The notes under the pieces were generated by a model, which saw only the letters and a program-made list of their open reading frames with translations, was not told where the DNA came from and ran no database searches. The position numbers were made by a program, and so were the translations under genes. 64,000 bases of DNA, taken from NCBI RefSeq assembly GCF_900109295.1, contig NZ_FOIZ01000001.1:1116001-1180000 (forward strand), read 5' to 3'. Positions 23,101 to 31,075 of this stretch are shown here, in pieces; position 1 is the first letter of the stretch; every line of letters starts with the position of its first letter. The stretch comes from Cognatiyoonia koreensis (lineage in GTDB: Bacteria; Pseudomonadota; Alphaproteobacteria; Rhodobacterales; Rhodobacteraceae).

Positions 23101-25104
23101 TCAGACAACGTCTACGTCATTAACAAGTTGCAGGATCGTGATGTCGTCAACGATGACGCGATCCCCTTCTCCTAGATTGAAATGAACATCATTGCCAACT
23201 TGGGATGCAAATGCCAACGGATCAAACCCACTTTTGAAGCCGTCGAATTCCAGCGTGTCGATGTTGTTCTGAAAATCAACGATACGGTCACGGTCTTCAC
23301 CCTTATCGAAATGGAACGTGTCACCGTTGGGACCGCCAACCACAATATCGTTCCCAGCACCCGGATCAAAGAAGTCCTGTCCCGTGCCTCCATAAAGACT
23401 GTCATTTCCACCACGCCCAAACAGGCTATCGCTCCCACCATTGCCTTTTAGAATATTAGCGCTGTCTGTGCCCAGCAGGACATCTTTGCCAGCGTTCGAA
23501 CCCGACGCGCTTTCGAATCCGCTGATCGTGTCATTGCTCGCCCATGATCGTGACGCTTCATTGTCGCGTAAGTCGATCCTTACGCCGCCGCTGCTCTTGA
23601 TATAGCTGATCATGTCCTCGCCGCTGCTTCCGGCGAAGGTTTCTTGTCCGCCGCCCGCGAGCACGTAGTCATTACCAGACCCCAATTCGATCCGATCCGC
23701 TCCAGCGCCGCCATAAACCTTGTCATTGCCACCATAAGTCTTGATCACATTGCGTCCGCTCGACCCGAAGATCACATCATCGCCTGTCGCAGATCCGGAT
23801 ACGCCTTCAAAGCTGCGGATCACGTCATCTTCAGCTTCGCCACCGGCAGCTGTGTCGCGTGCAAGGTTGATATGCACGCCTTCAAAGCTTGACACATAGC
23901 TGATGTAGTCATACCCCGTGCCGCCGTAGAAACGGTCATCCGAGAACCGCGCGGTTTGACCCTCCTCACCATAGGCCCGCACAAAATCATCGCCATCGCC
24001 AAGATAGATTCGATCGCCGCCTCCGCGCCCATCGACACGGTCATCACCGCCATAGGTCTTGATCAAATTGACGTCGAGAGTTCCATAGATGACATCGTCA
24101 CCCTCACGCGAGCCACCGATTCCGTCAAAACCGCGTATGATGTCATTTGCCGCCCATGACCCATCTGCAAAGTTGGCCTCCAGATCGATCCGTATGCCGT
24201 TCGGGCTGTCGATATAATCAATAAAGTCATTGCGGCCATCCGCGTAAAACTTGTCGGCACCTCCCCCGACGCGGACGTAATCATCGCCGCTCCCGCCCGC
24301 ATAGACCGTATCATTACCTTTTCCGTCAAAAATGCGATCATTGCCGTCACCGGTATAGATCGTGTCATTGCCGTCTTCGGCACGTACGAAATCATTGTTG
24401 CGCCAGCCATAGATCAAATCACCGCCGTTCGTCGCATTGGTGACCACTGCTTCGTAGGACTCGCTCCACCGTGCCTCATAGCTTTTCGTGCCATAAAGAT
24501 ACTTCAGCGCTGCCTTGTCGACTGATCCCAATGTCGTATCATCATGCGACCGGTCATAGGACATCACTGTAAATTCGCTGTTGTCTCTTGAAGGATCAAT
24601 TGTCGGTGTGCCTTCAAACGGATGTTTGAAGCCGATCGCGTGTCCAATTTCGTGAAGCAGAACGGAATACCCGTCACGCCCCGGAGCCATTGAACTGCCA
24701 CTGCTGTAGAAGTTCGAATTCATGAATACATCGCCGTCGATGTCATCTTCATCAAGGCTTCGGTTCGGCGGGAAATAGGCGAAACCAGCAAGATCTTGGC
24801 CAAATCCCGTTGTCAGCCCGGACATGTCATAGAGCTGAAATCGGATGTCTCCTCCGACGTCGTCGGGGACTTCGACGAATGTGATGCCGCCTGCCTTTTC
24901 CCATTCGTCTAACGCGGTGCGCACATGTTTGCGATGCGTTGCATTCATGGCTTCGAAATTGGACCTATCGACGGCGTCCAAGTAGTCAGGCGGGTTTGTT
25001 GGAAAACTGAACGTGACCACGGCGCCAGTACCGATTGGAGCTTCACCAGTCCATTTGAACTCTCCGCCGTTGAAAAGAAGGGATTCAATATCGTTGGAAG
25101 GCAT
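23101..25104 (-). CDS. Secreted M10-type RTX metalloprotease (serralysin-like)
   Basis: A 667-residue extracellular protease without a Sec signal peptide, as expected for a type I secretion substrate. The zinc site HEIGHAIGFKH is at residues 151-161, followed by the Met-turn VMSYD (180-184). From about residue 227 the protein is rich in GGxGxDxIxG-type Ca2+-binding RTX repeats and ends with a hydrophobic stretch (DDITILQLVNDVDVV). Three related blocks of about 100 residues begin near residues 294, 400 and 498 (see findings). No secretion genes (ABC, MFP) are in the window. Substrate unknown. Confidence 0.93.
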   Translation of the reverse strand: MPSNDIESLLFNGGEFKWTGEAPIGTGAVVTFSFPTNPPDYLDAVDRSNFEAMNATHRKHVRTALDEWEKAGGITFVEVPDDVGGDIRFQLYDMSGLTTGFGQDLAGFAYFPPNRSLDEDDIDGDVFMNSNFYSSGSSMAPGRDGYSVLLHEIGHAIGFKHPFEGTPTIDPSRDNSEFTVMSYDRSHDDTTLGSVDKAALKYLYGTKSYEARWSESYEAVVTNATNGGDLIYGWRNNDFVRAEDGNDTIYTGDGNDRIFDGKGNDTVYAGGSGDDYVRVGGGADKFYADGRNDFIDYIDSPNGIRIDLEANFADGSWAANDIIRGFDGIGGSREGDDVIYGTLDVNLIKTYGGDDRVDGRGGGDRIYLGDGDDFVRAYGEEGQTARFSDDRFYGGTGYDYISYVSSFEGVHINLARDTAAGGEAEDDVIRSFEGVSGSATGDDVIFGSSGRNVIKTYGGNDKVYGGAGADRIELGSGNDYVLAGGGQETFAGSSGEDMISYIKSSGGVRIDLRDNEASRSWASNDTISGFESASGSNAGKDVLLGTDSANILKGNGGSDSLFGRGGNDSLYGGTGQDFFDPGAGNDIVVGGPNGDTFHFDKGEDRDRIVDFQNNIDTLEFDGFKSGFDPLAFASQVGNDVHFNLGEGDRVIVDDITILQLVNDVDVV

Positions 25105-25200
25105 GGTCGGCTTTCTGTCGCAAAATTTTCAGCCTGTATGGCTAGCCGCTTTCCGAATGTCTAATCAGACTCGATAGAACCCCTCAAAATGTCGCAGGCC

Positions 25201-25229
25201 TTGCAGGATACCGCTCATGAGCCTACATT
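25201..25229 (+). promoter_or_regulatory. Probable sigma70-type promoter of ssrA
   Basis: TTGCAG at 25201-25206 and TACATT at 25224-25229 with a 17-base spacer would start transcription near 25236, just upstream of the acceptor piece of tmRNA. Based on sequence fit and position only. Confidence 0.5.
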
Positions 25230-25235
25230 GAAGAT

Positions 25236-25550
25236 GTCCTTAGGGACTATGGACATAAACGCGCTCGTAATAAGCGGATCGGACCCGGGGGCGGTACCCG
25301 GCGGCTCCACCAAACATCCTTCATTTGGGGATCATGGGGCCGAAATAGGATCGACGAACGTCTAAAGGGGTTTGCTTTGTTCCGGTGAGATACCACCGTT
25401 ATCGGTTCAAAATGTATAGTTGCAAATGACAACCATGCTCCAGTTGCGGTTGCTGCGTAAGCAGTACCCAATACTGAAAACTTAACTCCTGCGGTTTAGC
25501 GACCACAGGCGGGGTTCGCAGGTACCTGGCAACAGAAACCTGCACTTTCC
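25236..25550 (+). ncRNA. ssrA: tmRNA (ssrA), circularly permuted two-piece form
   Basis: The acceptor piece comes first and ends CGGCTCC-A-CCA at 25312. A 23-base intervening loop (25313-25335) follows, and the coding piece begins at 25336 with GGGGCCGAAATAGGATCGACG. GGGGCCG pairs with CGGCTCC to make the 7-bp acceptor stem, and CCGGG/CCCGG forms the T stem. The tag frame (25422-25460) reads GCA AAT GAC AAC CAT GCT CCA GTT GCG GTT GCT GCG TAA, giving ANDNHAPVAVAA. This permutation is known from alphaproteobacteria and matures into two RNAs. Ends are approximate. tmRNA rescues stalled ribosomes and marks products for ClpXP; the adaptor SspB is encoded at 28246. Confidence 0.92.
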
Positions 25551-25605
25551 CCTCCTCACTTCCGAAATACTTGCATTCACCGACGGTCCTGCGCACGGTA
25601 TTGCA

Positions 25606-26259
25606 ATGAAACTTCTCGCGACATTCGGCCTTGTTTCAGGCCTGATTGCAGGTCCAATAGCGGCTTGTGATACAGCGCTGGCCCTGACTATAGATGTCTC
25701 GAACTCTGTCGACCCGGGCGAGTACCGCCTGCAGGTCGATGGCATGGCGGACGCCTTGCAAGACCCGCAAATCGTGGATGTCATGGTGCAGGGGGAAGTG
25801 GCGATAACTGTCATTCAATGGTCAGGCGTTGACCGCCAGACAGTTTCAATACCTTGGACCAGAATTCGCACGGCACTTGATGCAGAGGCACTTGCAACGC
25901 AGGCACGTCTTGTCGAGCGCGCTTTCGTCCTGTCGGATACTGCACCTGCCGAAGCGATTTTTTATGCTTTAGAACAATTCGACGATGTGCCGGACTGCGA
26001 GCGTCATGTCATTGATGTTTCCGGCGACGGAACACCCAATTCAGGAAGTGATGTCCGCGTAGCGCGCGCGGCAGCAGAACGCGCCGGCGTCACGATCAAT
26101 GGAATTGCGATCGAATCGATGGGCTTGGCTATCACGGGTTTTTACAATTCCAGCCTTGTCACACGGAATGGTTTCGTCATCACAGCAAGAACGCACCGCG
26201 AATATCCTGAAGCAATACGCATGAAGCTCCTGCGCGAATTGGCGCGGGTGTTCGGTTGA
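25606..26259 (+). CDS. DUF1194 domain-containing protein (VWA-like, secreted)
   Basis: A 217-residue protein with a signal peptide (residues 1 to about 20, ending GPIAA|C; a lipobox is possible). The von Willebrand A-type MIDAS motif D-x-S-x-S is at 30-34 (DVSNS), and DVSGDG follows further on. It matches the DUF1194 family found across Rhodobacterales. Function unknown; the family is assumed to bind a divalent ion through the MIDAS site. It starts directly after ssrA; no strong RBS is visible (ATTGCA before ATG), and I chose the only start that keeps a signal peptide. Confidence 0.83.
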   Translation: MKLLATFGLVSGLIAGPIAACDTALALTIDVSNSVDPGEYRLQVDGMADALQDPQIVDVMVQGEVAITVIQWSGVDRQTVSIPWTRIRTALDAEALATQARLVERAFVLSDTAPAEAIFYALEQFDDVPDCERHVIDVSGDGTPNSGSDVRVARAAAERAGVTINGIAIESMGLAITGFYNSSLVTRNGFVITARTHREYPEAIRMKLLRELARVFG

Positions 26260-26365
26260 CCCAACGCGGCACCCTCACTAACCTAAACGCGTGGGGCCAG
26301 CGACTGCCTCGCGAGGCCGCGGCCCAAAGCTCGCATCCTTTCTGAGTCTTTCCAAGGATGCCCCC

Positions 26366-26923
26366 ATGTCGACCCTGAACAACATTTCACCAACGCAGCT
26401 GTTGCGTGTGATCGGCACGCGCTTACCGGCACTATCAGCCACCCATCTGCAAGATACGGACCGCTGGGTCACGCGCCACCGCCCCAAAATTGACCGGATC
26501 GCCTGCGCTTGGCTTGTCCTGCGCTTTATCAATCCTGACGCGCAAATCATGTCCGTCCCACCGGCAGTAGTGCCCGGCGTCGCTGAACGCTTTTCCGCGA
26601 TTCTCTTCAATGTGGCGGGTGTTACGCTGACCCACAGAGGAGACAGCTGCACGTCCGATACGATCATTGCGGATTTCAAGCTGTCGCGCCCGGCACTGGA
26701 CCTGCTGGCTGCCGTGGTAAGGGCCACGGATACCAATCAACATCAGGCTTGCCCGCAGGCCGCCGGATTGGTTGCCCTTTCAGTTGGCCTGTCGGGAATG
26801 CACAAGGACGACAACCAGCAGCTTGGTGCCGCCCTGCCGCTTTGCGATGCGCTTTTTCGCTGGACGCGGGACGGATTTGTGGAAAATCATAAATCGACAC
26901 TGAACAGTCGAGCCGATGCGTAG
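26366..26923 (+). CDS. chrB: Chromate resistance protein ChrB, C-terminal-domain form
   Basis: A 185-residue protein that corresponds to the ChrB C-terminal domain (PF09828-type): 'WVTRHRPKIDRIACAWLVLRFI' and 'HQACPQAAGLVALSVGLS' are its hallmarks. Standard ChrB proteins are about 300 residues, so an N-terminal domain is missing here, a form seen in several genomes. The frame is open 25 codons upstream, but the ATG at 26366 with AGGA nine bases before is preferred. It overlaps chrA by eight bases, so the two work together in chromate sensing or efflux. Confidence 0.85.
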   Translation: MSTLNNISPTQLLRVIGTRLPALSATHLQDTDRWVTRHRPKIDRIACAWLVLRFINPDAQIMSVPPAVVPGVAERFSAILFNVAGVTLTHRGDSCTSDTIIADFKLSRPALDLLAAVVRATDTNQHQACPQAAGLVALSVGLSGMHKDDNQQLGAALPLCDALFRWTRDGFVENHKSTLNSRADA

Positions 26924-28175
26924 GACGGGTGAGCTTTTTACGGTATTTGGGCGCATCGGGCTTTTGTCATTTGGTGGGCCTGCTGCTCAAATCGCACTCA
27001 TGCACAAGGAACTTGTAGAAGACCGGAATTGGCTTACTGAAAGCCAGTTTTTGCGGGCCTTGTCGTTTTGTATGCTGCTGCCTGGGCCTGAAGCCATGCA
27101 ATTGGCGACATATGCAGGCTGGCGGAGACAGGGAAACATCGGCGGACTCATTGCCGGATGTTTGTTCTTTGTTCCCGGCGCGATCGTCATCCTCGGTTTG
27201 GCATTGGCTTACGGTGCCTATGCAGACCTATCAGTTGTTCAGGCCGCATTTGCAGGGATCAAGGCCACGGTCGTCGTGATTGTGATCAACGCCCTGCGCA
27301 AAGTTGCATCAAAGGCGCTCAAGACAAACGCCAGTTATGGCATCGCCGTTTTCTCTTTTGTTGCCCTATTTGTTCTAGACCTACCATATCCCTTGGTGAT
27401 CTTTCTTGCTGCACTTGCCGGCATCTGGTTGCCGAAGGTGGAGACTATCGCAGTAAGCGAACCTGCTCCGTATCACCCCACGCATTTCTTCAAGGTTCTT
27501 GGTATCGGTAGCCTCTTGTGGGCCGCTCCGGTTGTTGTGGCATGGCTCCTCGGGGCGTCCTTTTTGGTCGATGTCGGTCTCTATTTTTCAAAACTTGCAG
27601 TTGTAACTTTTGGTGGTGCTTACGCAGTACTTGCCTACATGACGCAAACTGTCGTCGGGGATTTCGGATGGTTGACGACAGGTGAGATGATAGATGCGCT
27701 TGGCCTTGCAGAAACGACGCCTGGGCCGCTGATCCTTGTGACGCAATTTGTCGCTATGCTTGCTGGTCTGTCACAAGGGGGGATCGGCACGGCACTGCTT
27801 GCAGGATTGCTGACACTTTGGGTTACTTTCGTGCCTTGCTTCATCTGGATTTTTGCGGGTGCACCATTGATCGATTGGCTGGAAGGACAAGCCAAGCTTC
27901 AGGCTGCGTTGTCAGGGATTACGGCAGCAGTCGTCGGGGTAATCGCAAACCTCTCTCTCTGGTTTGCGATGCATGTGTTTTTTCAGAATGTCGTTCAGGC
28001 CGAGGTGGGACCGCTACGAATTTCAAGTCCTGACTTTGTGACAGTGCAGTGGGCGGTCGTCGCGCTGGCTCTTCTTGCGGGTGCACTGATTCTTTGGCGC
28101 GGTTTTGGGATTGTATCAACGCTGGCAATTACAGCGGGCACTGCATTGATCTTGTCTTTGGTGGGAATGCTCTAA
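26916..28175 (+). CDS. chrA: Chromate efflux transporter ChrA
   Basis: A 419-residue protein of the CHR family with the two duplicated halves of about six helices each. The halves show 'FGRIGLLSFGGPAAQIALMHKELV' (residues about 9-32) and, about 200 residues later, 'SKLAVVTFGGAYAVLAYMTQ', the paired family motifs. 'LLPGPEAMQLATYAGW' and 'LAETTPGPLILVTQFVAM' are also typical. It exports chromate by proton-motive force. Its ATG (26916) lies eight bases inside chrB, so they are translationally coupled. Confidence 0.94.
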   Translation: MRRTGELFTVFGRIGLLSFGGPAAQIALMHKELVEDRNWLTESQFLRALSFCMLLPGPEAMQLATYAGWRRQGNIGGLIAGCLFFVPGAIVILGLALAYGAYADLSVVQAAFAGIKATVVVIVINALRKVASKALKTNASYGIAVFSFVALFVLDLPYPLVIFLAALAGIWLPKVETIAVSEPAPYHPTHFFKVLGIGSLLWAAPVVVAWLLGASFLVDVGLYFSKLAVVTFGGAYAVLAYMTQTVVGDFGWLTTGEMIDALGLAETTPGPLILVTQFVAMLAGLSQGGIGTALLAGLLTLWVTFVPCFIWIFAGAPLIDWLEGQAKLQAALSGITAAVVGVIANLSLWFAMHVFFQNVVQAEVGPLRISSPDFVTVQWAVVALALLAGALILWRGFGIVSTLAITAGTALILSLVGML

Positions 28176-28245
28176 CCGCTCTTTCATCCCAATTCAAAAC
28201 CGCTATGCTGTCGGTAACGGAAGCTGCAAGAGAGTAAGGCGTCCC

Positions 28246-28722
28246 ATGTCGGATTCAATTGACTATGGAAACCTGATGCACAGGGCCATGCGCGGTCTCA
28301 TCCAGAATGTCCTGACACGAGTGGCAAAAGACGGGCTTCCCGGAAAACATCATTTCTTCATCACATTCGACACGATGCACCCCGATGTCGAGATCGCCGA
28401 TTGGCTATCCGACCGTTATCCAGGTGAAATGACAGTCGTAATGCAAGAATGGTTTGCTGATCTTCACGTTTCCGACGATGGATTTTCGGTCACTCTCAGC
28501 TTTGGAGACGCGCCAGAAACAATCTATATCCCCTACGACTCGATCAAGACTTTTGTTGATCCTTCTGTCGAATTCGGGCTTCGTTTCGAAACGCAGGATG
28601 ACAGCGGCGAGATCGACGATGATATTCCCGAAGCCCCGATGGAAGAAATGGTCGAAGAACAGACGAAGTCAGCGCGCGGAGATGCCGAAGTCGTTTCACT
28701 CGATCAATTCCGTAAATCCTAA
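28246..28722 (+). CDS. sspB: SspB-alpha, ClpXP adaptor
   Basis: A 158-residue homologue of the alphaproteobacterial SspB: 'IDYGNLMHRAMRGLIQNVLTRVA', 'LPGKHHFFITFDT' and 'QEWFADLHVSDDGFSVTLSFG' are family segments. The C-terminal tail is acidic and probably the ClpX-docking region (residues about 120-158). SspB delivers ssrA-tagged polypeptides to ClpXP; the tmRNA gene is only 2.7 kb upstream on the same strand. It starts 70 bases after chrA and 70 bases before fumC, each probably with its own promoter. Confidence 0.92.
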   Translation: MSDSIDYGNLMHRAMRGLIQNVLTRVAKDGLPGKHHFFITFDTMHPDVEIADWLSDRYPGEMTVVMQEWFADLHVSDDGFSVTLSFGDAPETIYIPYDSIKTFVDPSVEFGLRFETQDDSGEIDDDIPEAPMEEMVEEQTKSARGDAEVVSLDQFRKS

Positions 28723-28792
28723 CTTTTCCCTTCTTGCAGTCGGTAAAGTTGAACGCTAATCGGCATACAGCCGTATACAATTGGAGTCTCCC

Positions 28793-30184
28793 ATGACCAG
28801 CACCCGCACCGAATCCGACAGTTTTGGCCCATTGGAAGTGCCCGCAGATCGTTACTGGGGCGCACAGACCCAGCGGAGTTTGATGAATTTTCCGATCGGA
28901 TGGGAAAAACAGCCGGTCGCAATTGTGCGCGCACTTGGGGTCATCAAGCAAGCCTGCGCAATTGCAAATAAGGAACGCGGAAAGCTGGATGCCGAAAAAG
29001 CAGACGCGATCATTCAAGCTGCGTCTGAAGTCGTCGCAGGCCAGCTCGACGACCATTTTCCTTTGGTCGTTTGGCAAACGGGGTCCGGGACGCAGTCCAA
29101 CATGAATGCGAACGAAGTCATCTCGAACCGGGCAATCGAACTGCTTGGCGGCACAATTGGATCGAAAGATCCAGTGCACCCAAACGATCATTGCAACATG
29201 GGACAATCCTCGAACGATACATTCCCGACCGCAATGCACATCGCGGTCGCGACGACGGCCAAGGACGTTTTGATCCCTGGCCTTGAAAAACTGCATGCTG
29301 CTTTGGAACAGAAACAAGATGAATTCAAGGATATCATCAAGATCGGGCGCACGCATACGATGGATGCGACGCCGCTGACTCTCGGACAGGAATTCAGCGG
29401 CTATGTGCATCAGGTTGCCATGGGAATTCGTCGCGTAAAAAGCGCCCTCCCCGCCATCTATGAACTGGCACAGGGTGGCACAGCGGTCGGCACTGGTTTG
29501 AACACGCCGAAAGGTTGGGGCGAAACAGTTGCCAAGCATATGGCGGATATCACAGGTTTGCCCTTTGTAACAGCACCCAACAAGTTCGAGGCACTGGCAG
29601 CTCATGATGCCCTTGTTGAAATGTCTGGAGCCCTCAAGACAGTTGCTGCATCGCTCTACAAGATCGCATGCGATATCCGCTTTCTCGGCTCCGGCCCACG
29701 CTGCGGCCTTGGTGAGCTGATGTTGCCCGAAAACGAACCCGGCTCATCGATCATGCCGGGGAAAGTGAACCCGACACAGGTCGAAGCCATTACCCAAGTC
29801 TGCGCGCATGTCATGGGCAATGACGCGGCAGTCGGTTTTGCTGGCTCACAAGGGCATTTCGAACTGAATGTCATGAAACCTATGATGGCTTACAACGTTC
29901 TGCAATCCATGCAACTCATTGGAGACGCCTGCGGGGCATTCACAGACAATTGTGTCGCTGGCATCAAAGCCGACGAAGATCGCATCGGCAAACTGATGCG
30001 GGAGTCGTTGATGCTTGTCACAGCACTTGCCCCGACAATCGGCTACGACAACGCAACGACGGTCGCAAAGACCGCACACAAGAACGGAACCACTTTGAAG
30101 GAAGAAGCGATCAAGCTTGGCTTCGTGGATGAAGAAACCTTCGAAAAAGTCGTGCGCCCCGAGGACATGATAGGTCCGAAATGA
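28793..30184 (+). CDS. fumC: Fumarate hydratase class II
   Basis: A 463-residue enzyme of the fumarase/aspartase family, converting fumarate to malate in the TCA cycle. The signature [13 protein letters not shown] is present, together with '[18 protein letters not shown]' and '[14 protein letters not shown]'. The ATG at 28793 has GGAG eight bases upstream and fits the usual start. Its stop overlaps the start of a 59-residue DUF4169 gene (ATGA). Confidence 0.97.
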   Translation: MTSTRTESDSFGPLEVPADRYWGAQTQRSLMNFPIGWEKQPVAIVRALGVIKQACAIANKERGKLDAEKADAIIQAASEVVAGQLDDHFPLVVWQTGSGTQSNMNANEVISNRAIELLGGTIGSKDPVHPNDHCNMGQSSNDTFPTAMHIAVATTAKDVLIPGLEKLHAALEQKQDEFKDIIKIGRTHTMDATPLTLGQEFSGYVHQVAMGIRRVKSALPAIYELAQGGTAVGTGLNTPKGWGETVAKHMADITGLPFVTAPNKFEALAAHDALVEMSGALKTVAASLYKIACDIRFLGSGPRCGLGELMLPENEPGSSIMPGKVNPTQVEAITQVCAHVMGNDAAVGFAGSQGHFELNVMKPMMAYNVLQSMQLIGDACGAFTDNCVAGIKADEDRIGKLMRESLMLVTALAPTIGYDNATTVAKTAHKNGTTLKEEAIKLGFVDEETFEKVVRPEDMIGPK

Positions 30185-30360
30185 CATCGCCGATCAACCT
30201 GAACAAGGCCCGCAAGGCAAAGATGCGGGCTGACGACAAAGCAAGGGCTGACGCAAACGCTGCCAGGCACGGGCGTACGAAAGCACAGCGTCTGCTCGAA
30301 GCGACGCAGAACGAGAAAATGCAACAAGTTCTGAACAGCCATCGGTTCGAAGAAGAATGA
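30181..30360 (+). CDS. DUF4169 family protein
   Basis: A very basic 59-residue protein starting [20 protein letters not shown] and rich in Lys, Arg and Ala, with an all-helical look. It matches the DUF4169 family, which in Rhodobacterales sits directly after fumC. It is coupled on both sides: ATGA overlap with fumC upstream, and ATGA overlap with the ribbon-helix-helix gene downstream (30357). Function unknown. The high charge could mean RNA or DNA contact (inference). Confidence 0.8.
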   Translation: MTSPINLNKARKAKMRADDKARADANAARHGRTKAQRLLEATQNEKMQQVLNSHRFEEE

Positions 30361-30590
30361 CGGACAAGCGCCCTGCAAAACGGTCTTTGACCTTGCGGGG
30401 TCACAGAACCAGCGTTTCCCTTGAAGATGCGTTCTGGAAAGAATTCTGTACGATCGCAACAAATCGCGGCCAGGCGATCAACGCACTGGCCGCGGAAATT
30501 GACGAAGATCGCGGCGATATTGGGCTCGCTTCTGCGATCAGGCTATTCGTATTGCGAGATGTACAGTCCCGTCATCCTTCTGACGGGTAA
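30357..30590 (+). CDS. Ribbon-helix-helix domain protein
   Basis: A 77-residue protein with the RHH_4-type fold: 'RSLTLRGHRTSVSLEDAFWKEF' for the strand and first helix, and 'AIRLFVLRDVQ' for the last helix. Such proteins dimerise and bind DNA or act in toxin-antitoxin-like or phasin-type control. It is third in the fumC-DUF4169-RHH run (ATGA overlap), an arrangement I recognise as common in this order. Its 3' end overlaps the next, opposite-strand gene by 19 bases. Confidence 0.82.
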   Translation: MTDKRPAKRSLTLRGHRTSVSLEDAFWKEFCTIATNRGQAINALAAEIDEDRGDIGLASAIRLFVLRDVQSRHPSDG

Positions 30591-30850
30591 AGTGCACCGC
30601 GAATGATGCACATCGTATCATGTTCAAGTTTTTCAGAGGCCCGAAGCGCTTCTGCCTCGGGTGTTGTTTCGGACGGATCAGAACCTTCGACTTCCGTGTT
30701 CAGCAGTTCTTGAATGTCCGAACGCAGCGCAGGTGCCGGATCATACGGATCAAAATCCGTTTCGGTGATCTCATGCGTCGCGCGCATGCTCCGCCACGAC
30801 CGCCCCATCGCACCCGCGATTTCGGAAATAGATGTACCAGCAAAATTCAT
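30572..30850 (-). CDS. Hypothetical 92-residue protein
   Basis: A small soluble acidic protein starting MNFAGTSISEIAGAMGRSW and ending in an acidic stretch with 'TPEAEALRASEKLEHD'. I do not recognise a family. A GGGGAAACGG stretch lies nine bases upstream of the ATG. It ends 19 bases inside the RHH gene on the opposite strand. The codon pattern is plausible, but the reading is weaker than its neighbours. Confidence 0.4.
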   Translation of the reverse strand: MNFAGTSISEIAGAMGRSWRSMRATHEITETDFDPYDPAPALRSDIQELLNTEVEGSDPSETTPEAEALRASEKLEHDTMCIIRGALYPSEG

Positions 30851-31075
30851 TCAGCCGTTTCCCCAAATAAAACGGCCCCCACACAAGATTTATAACACAA
30901 TCCATCCGAGGTTTCGCCGCAAAGTTGCCCCATTCTGAACTGCAAGATTGGCAGAACTACGTTAACATGTTGTTTACGTTCAATATTGTTCGGATCTGAA
31001 ATGCGGCAATCATGTTGATGCCTATTTCCGCTTGTTTCACTCCTGAAAACAACGGATCCAAAATAGGTCGATCGT

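Noticed and set aside
25247..25471. 74-codon minus-strand frame over ssrA
   Set aside because: The sequence is explained by the tmRNA gene, including its tag frame on the plus strand.
28544..29605. 353-codon frame antisense to fumC
   Set aside because: fumC is certain on the plus strand; the antisense frame is a codon-bias shadow with no domain and no RBS.
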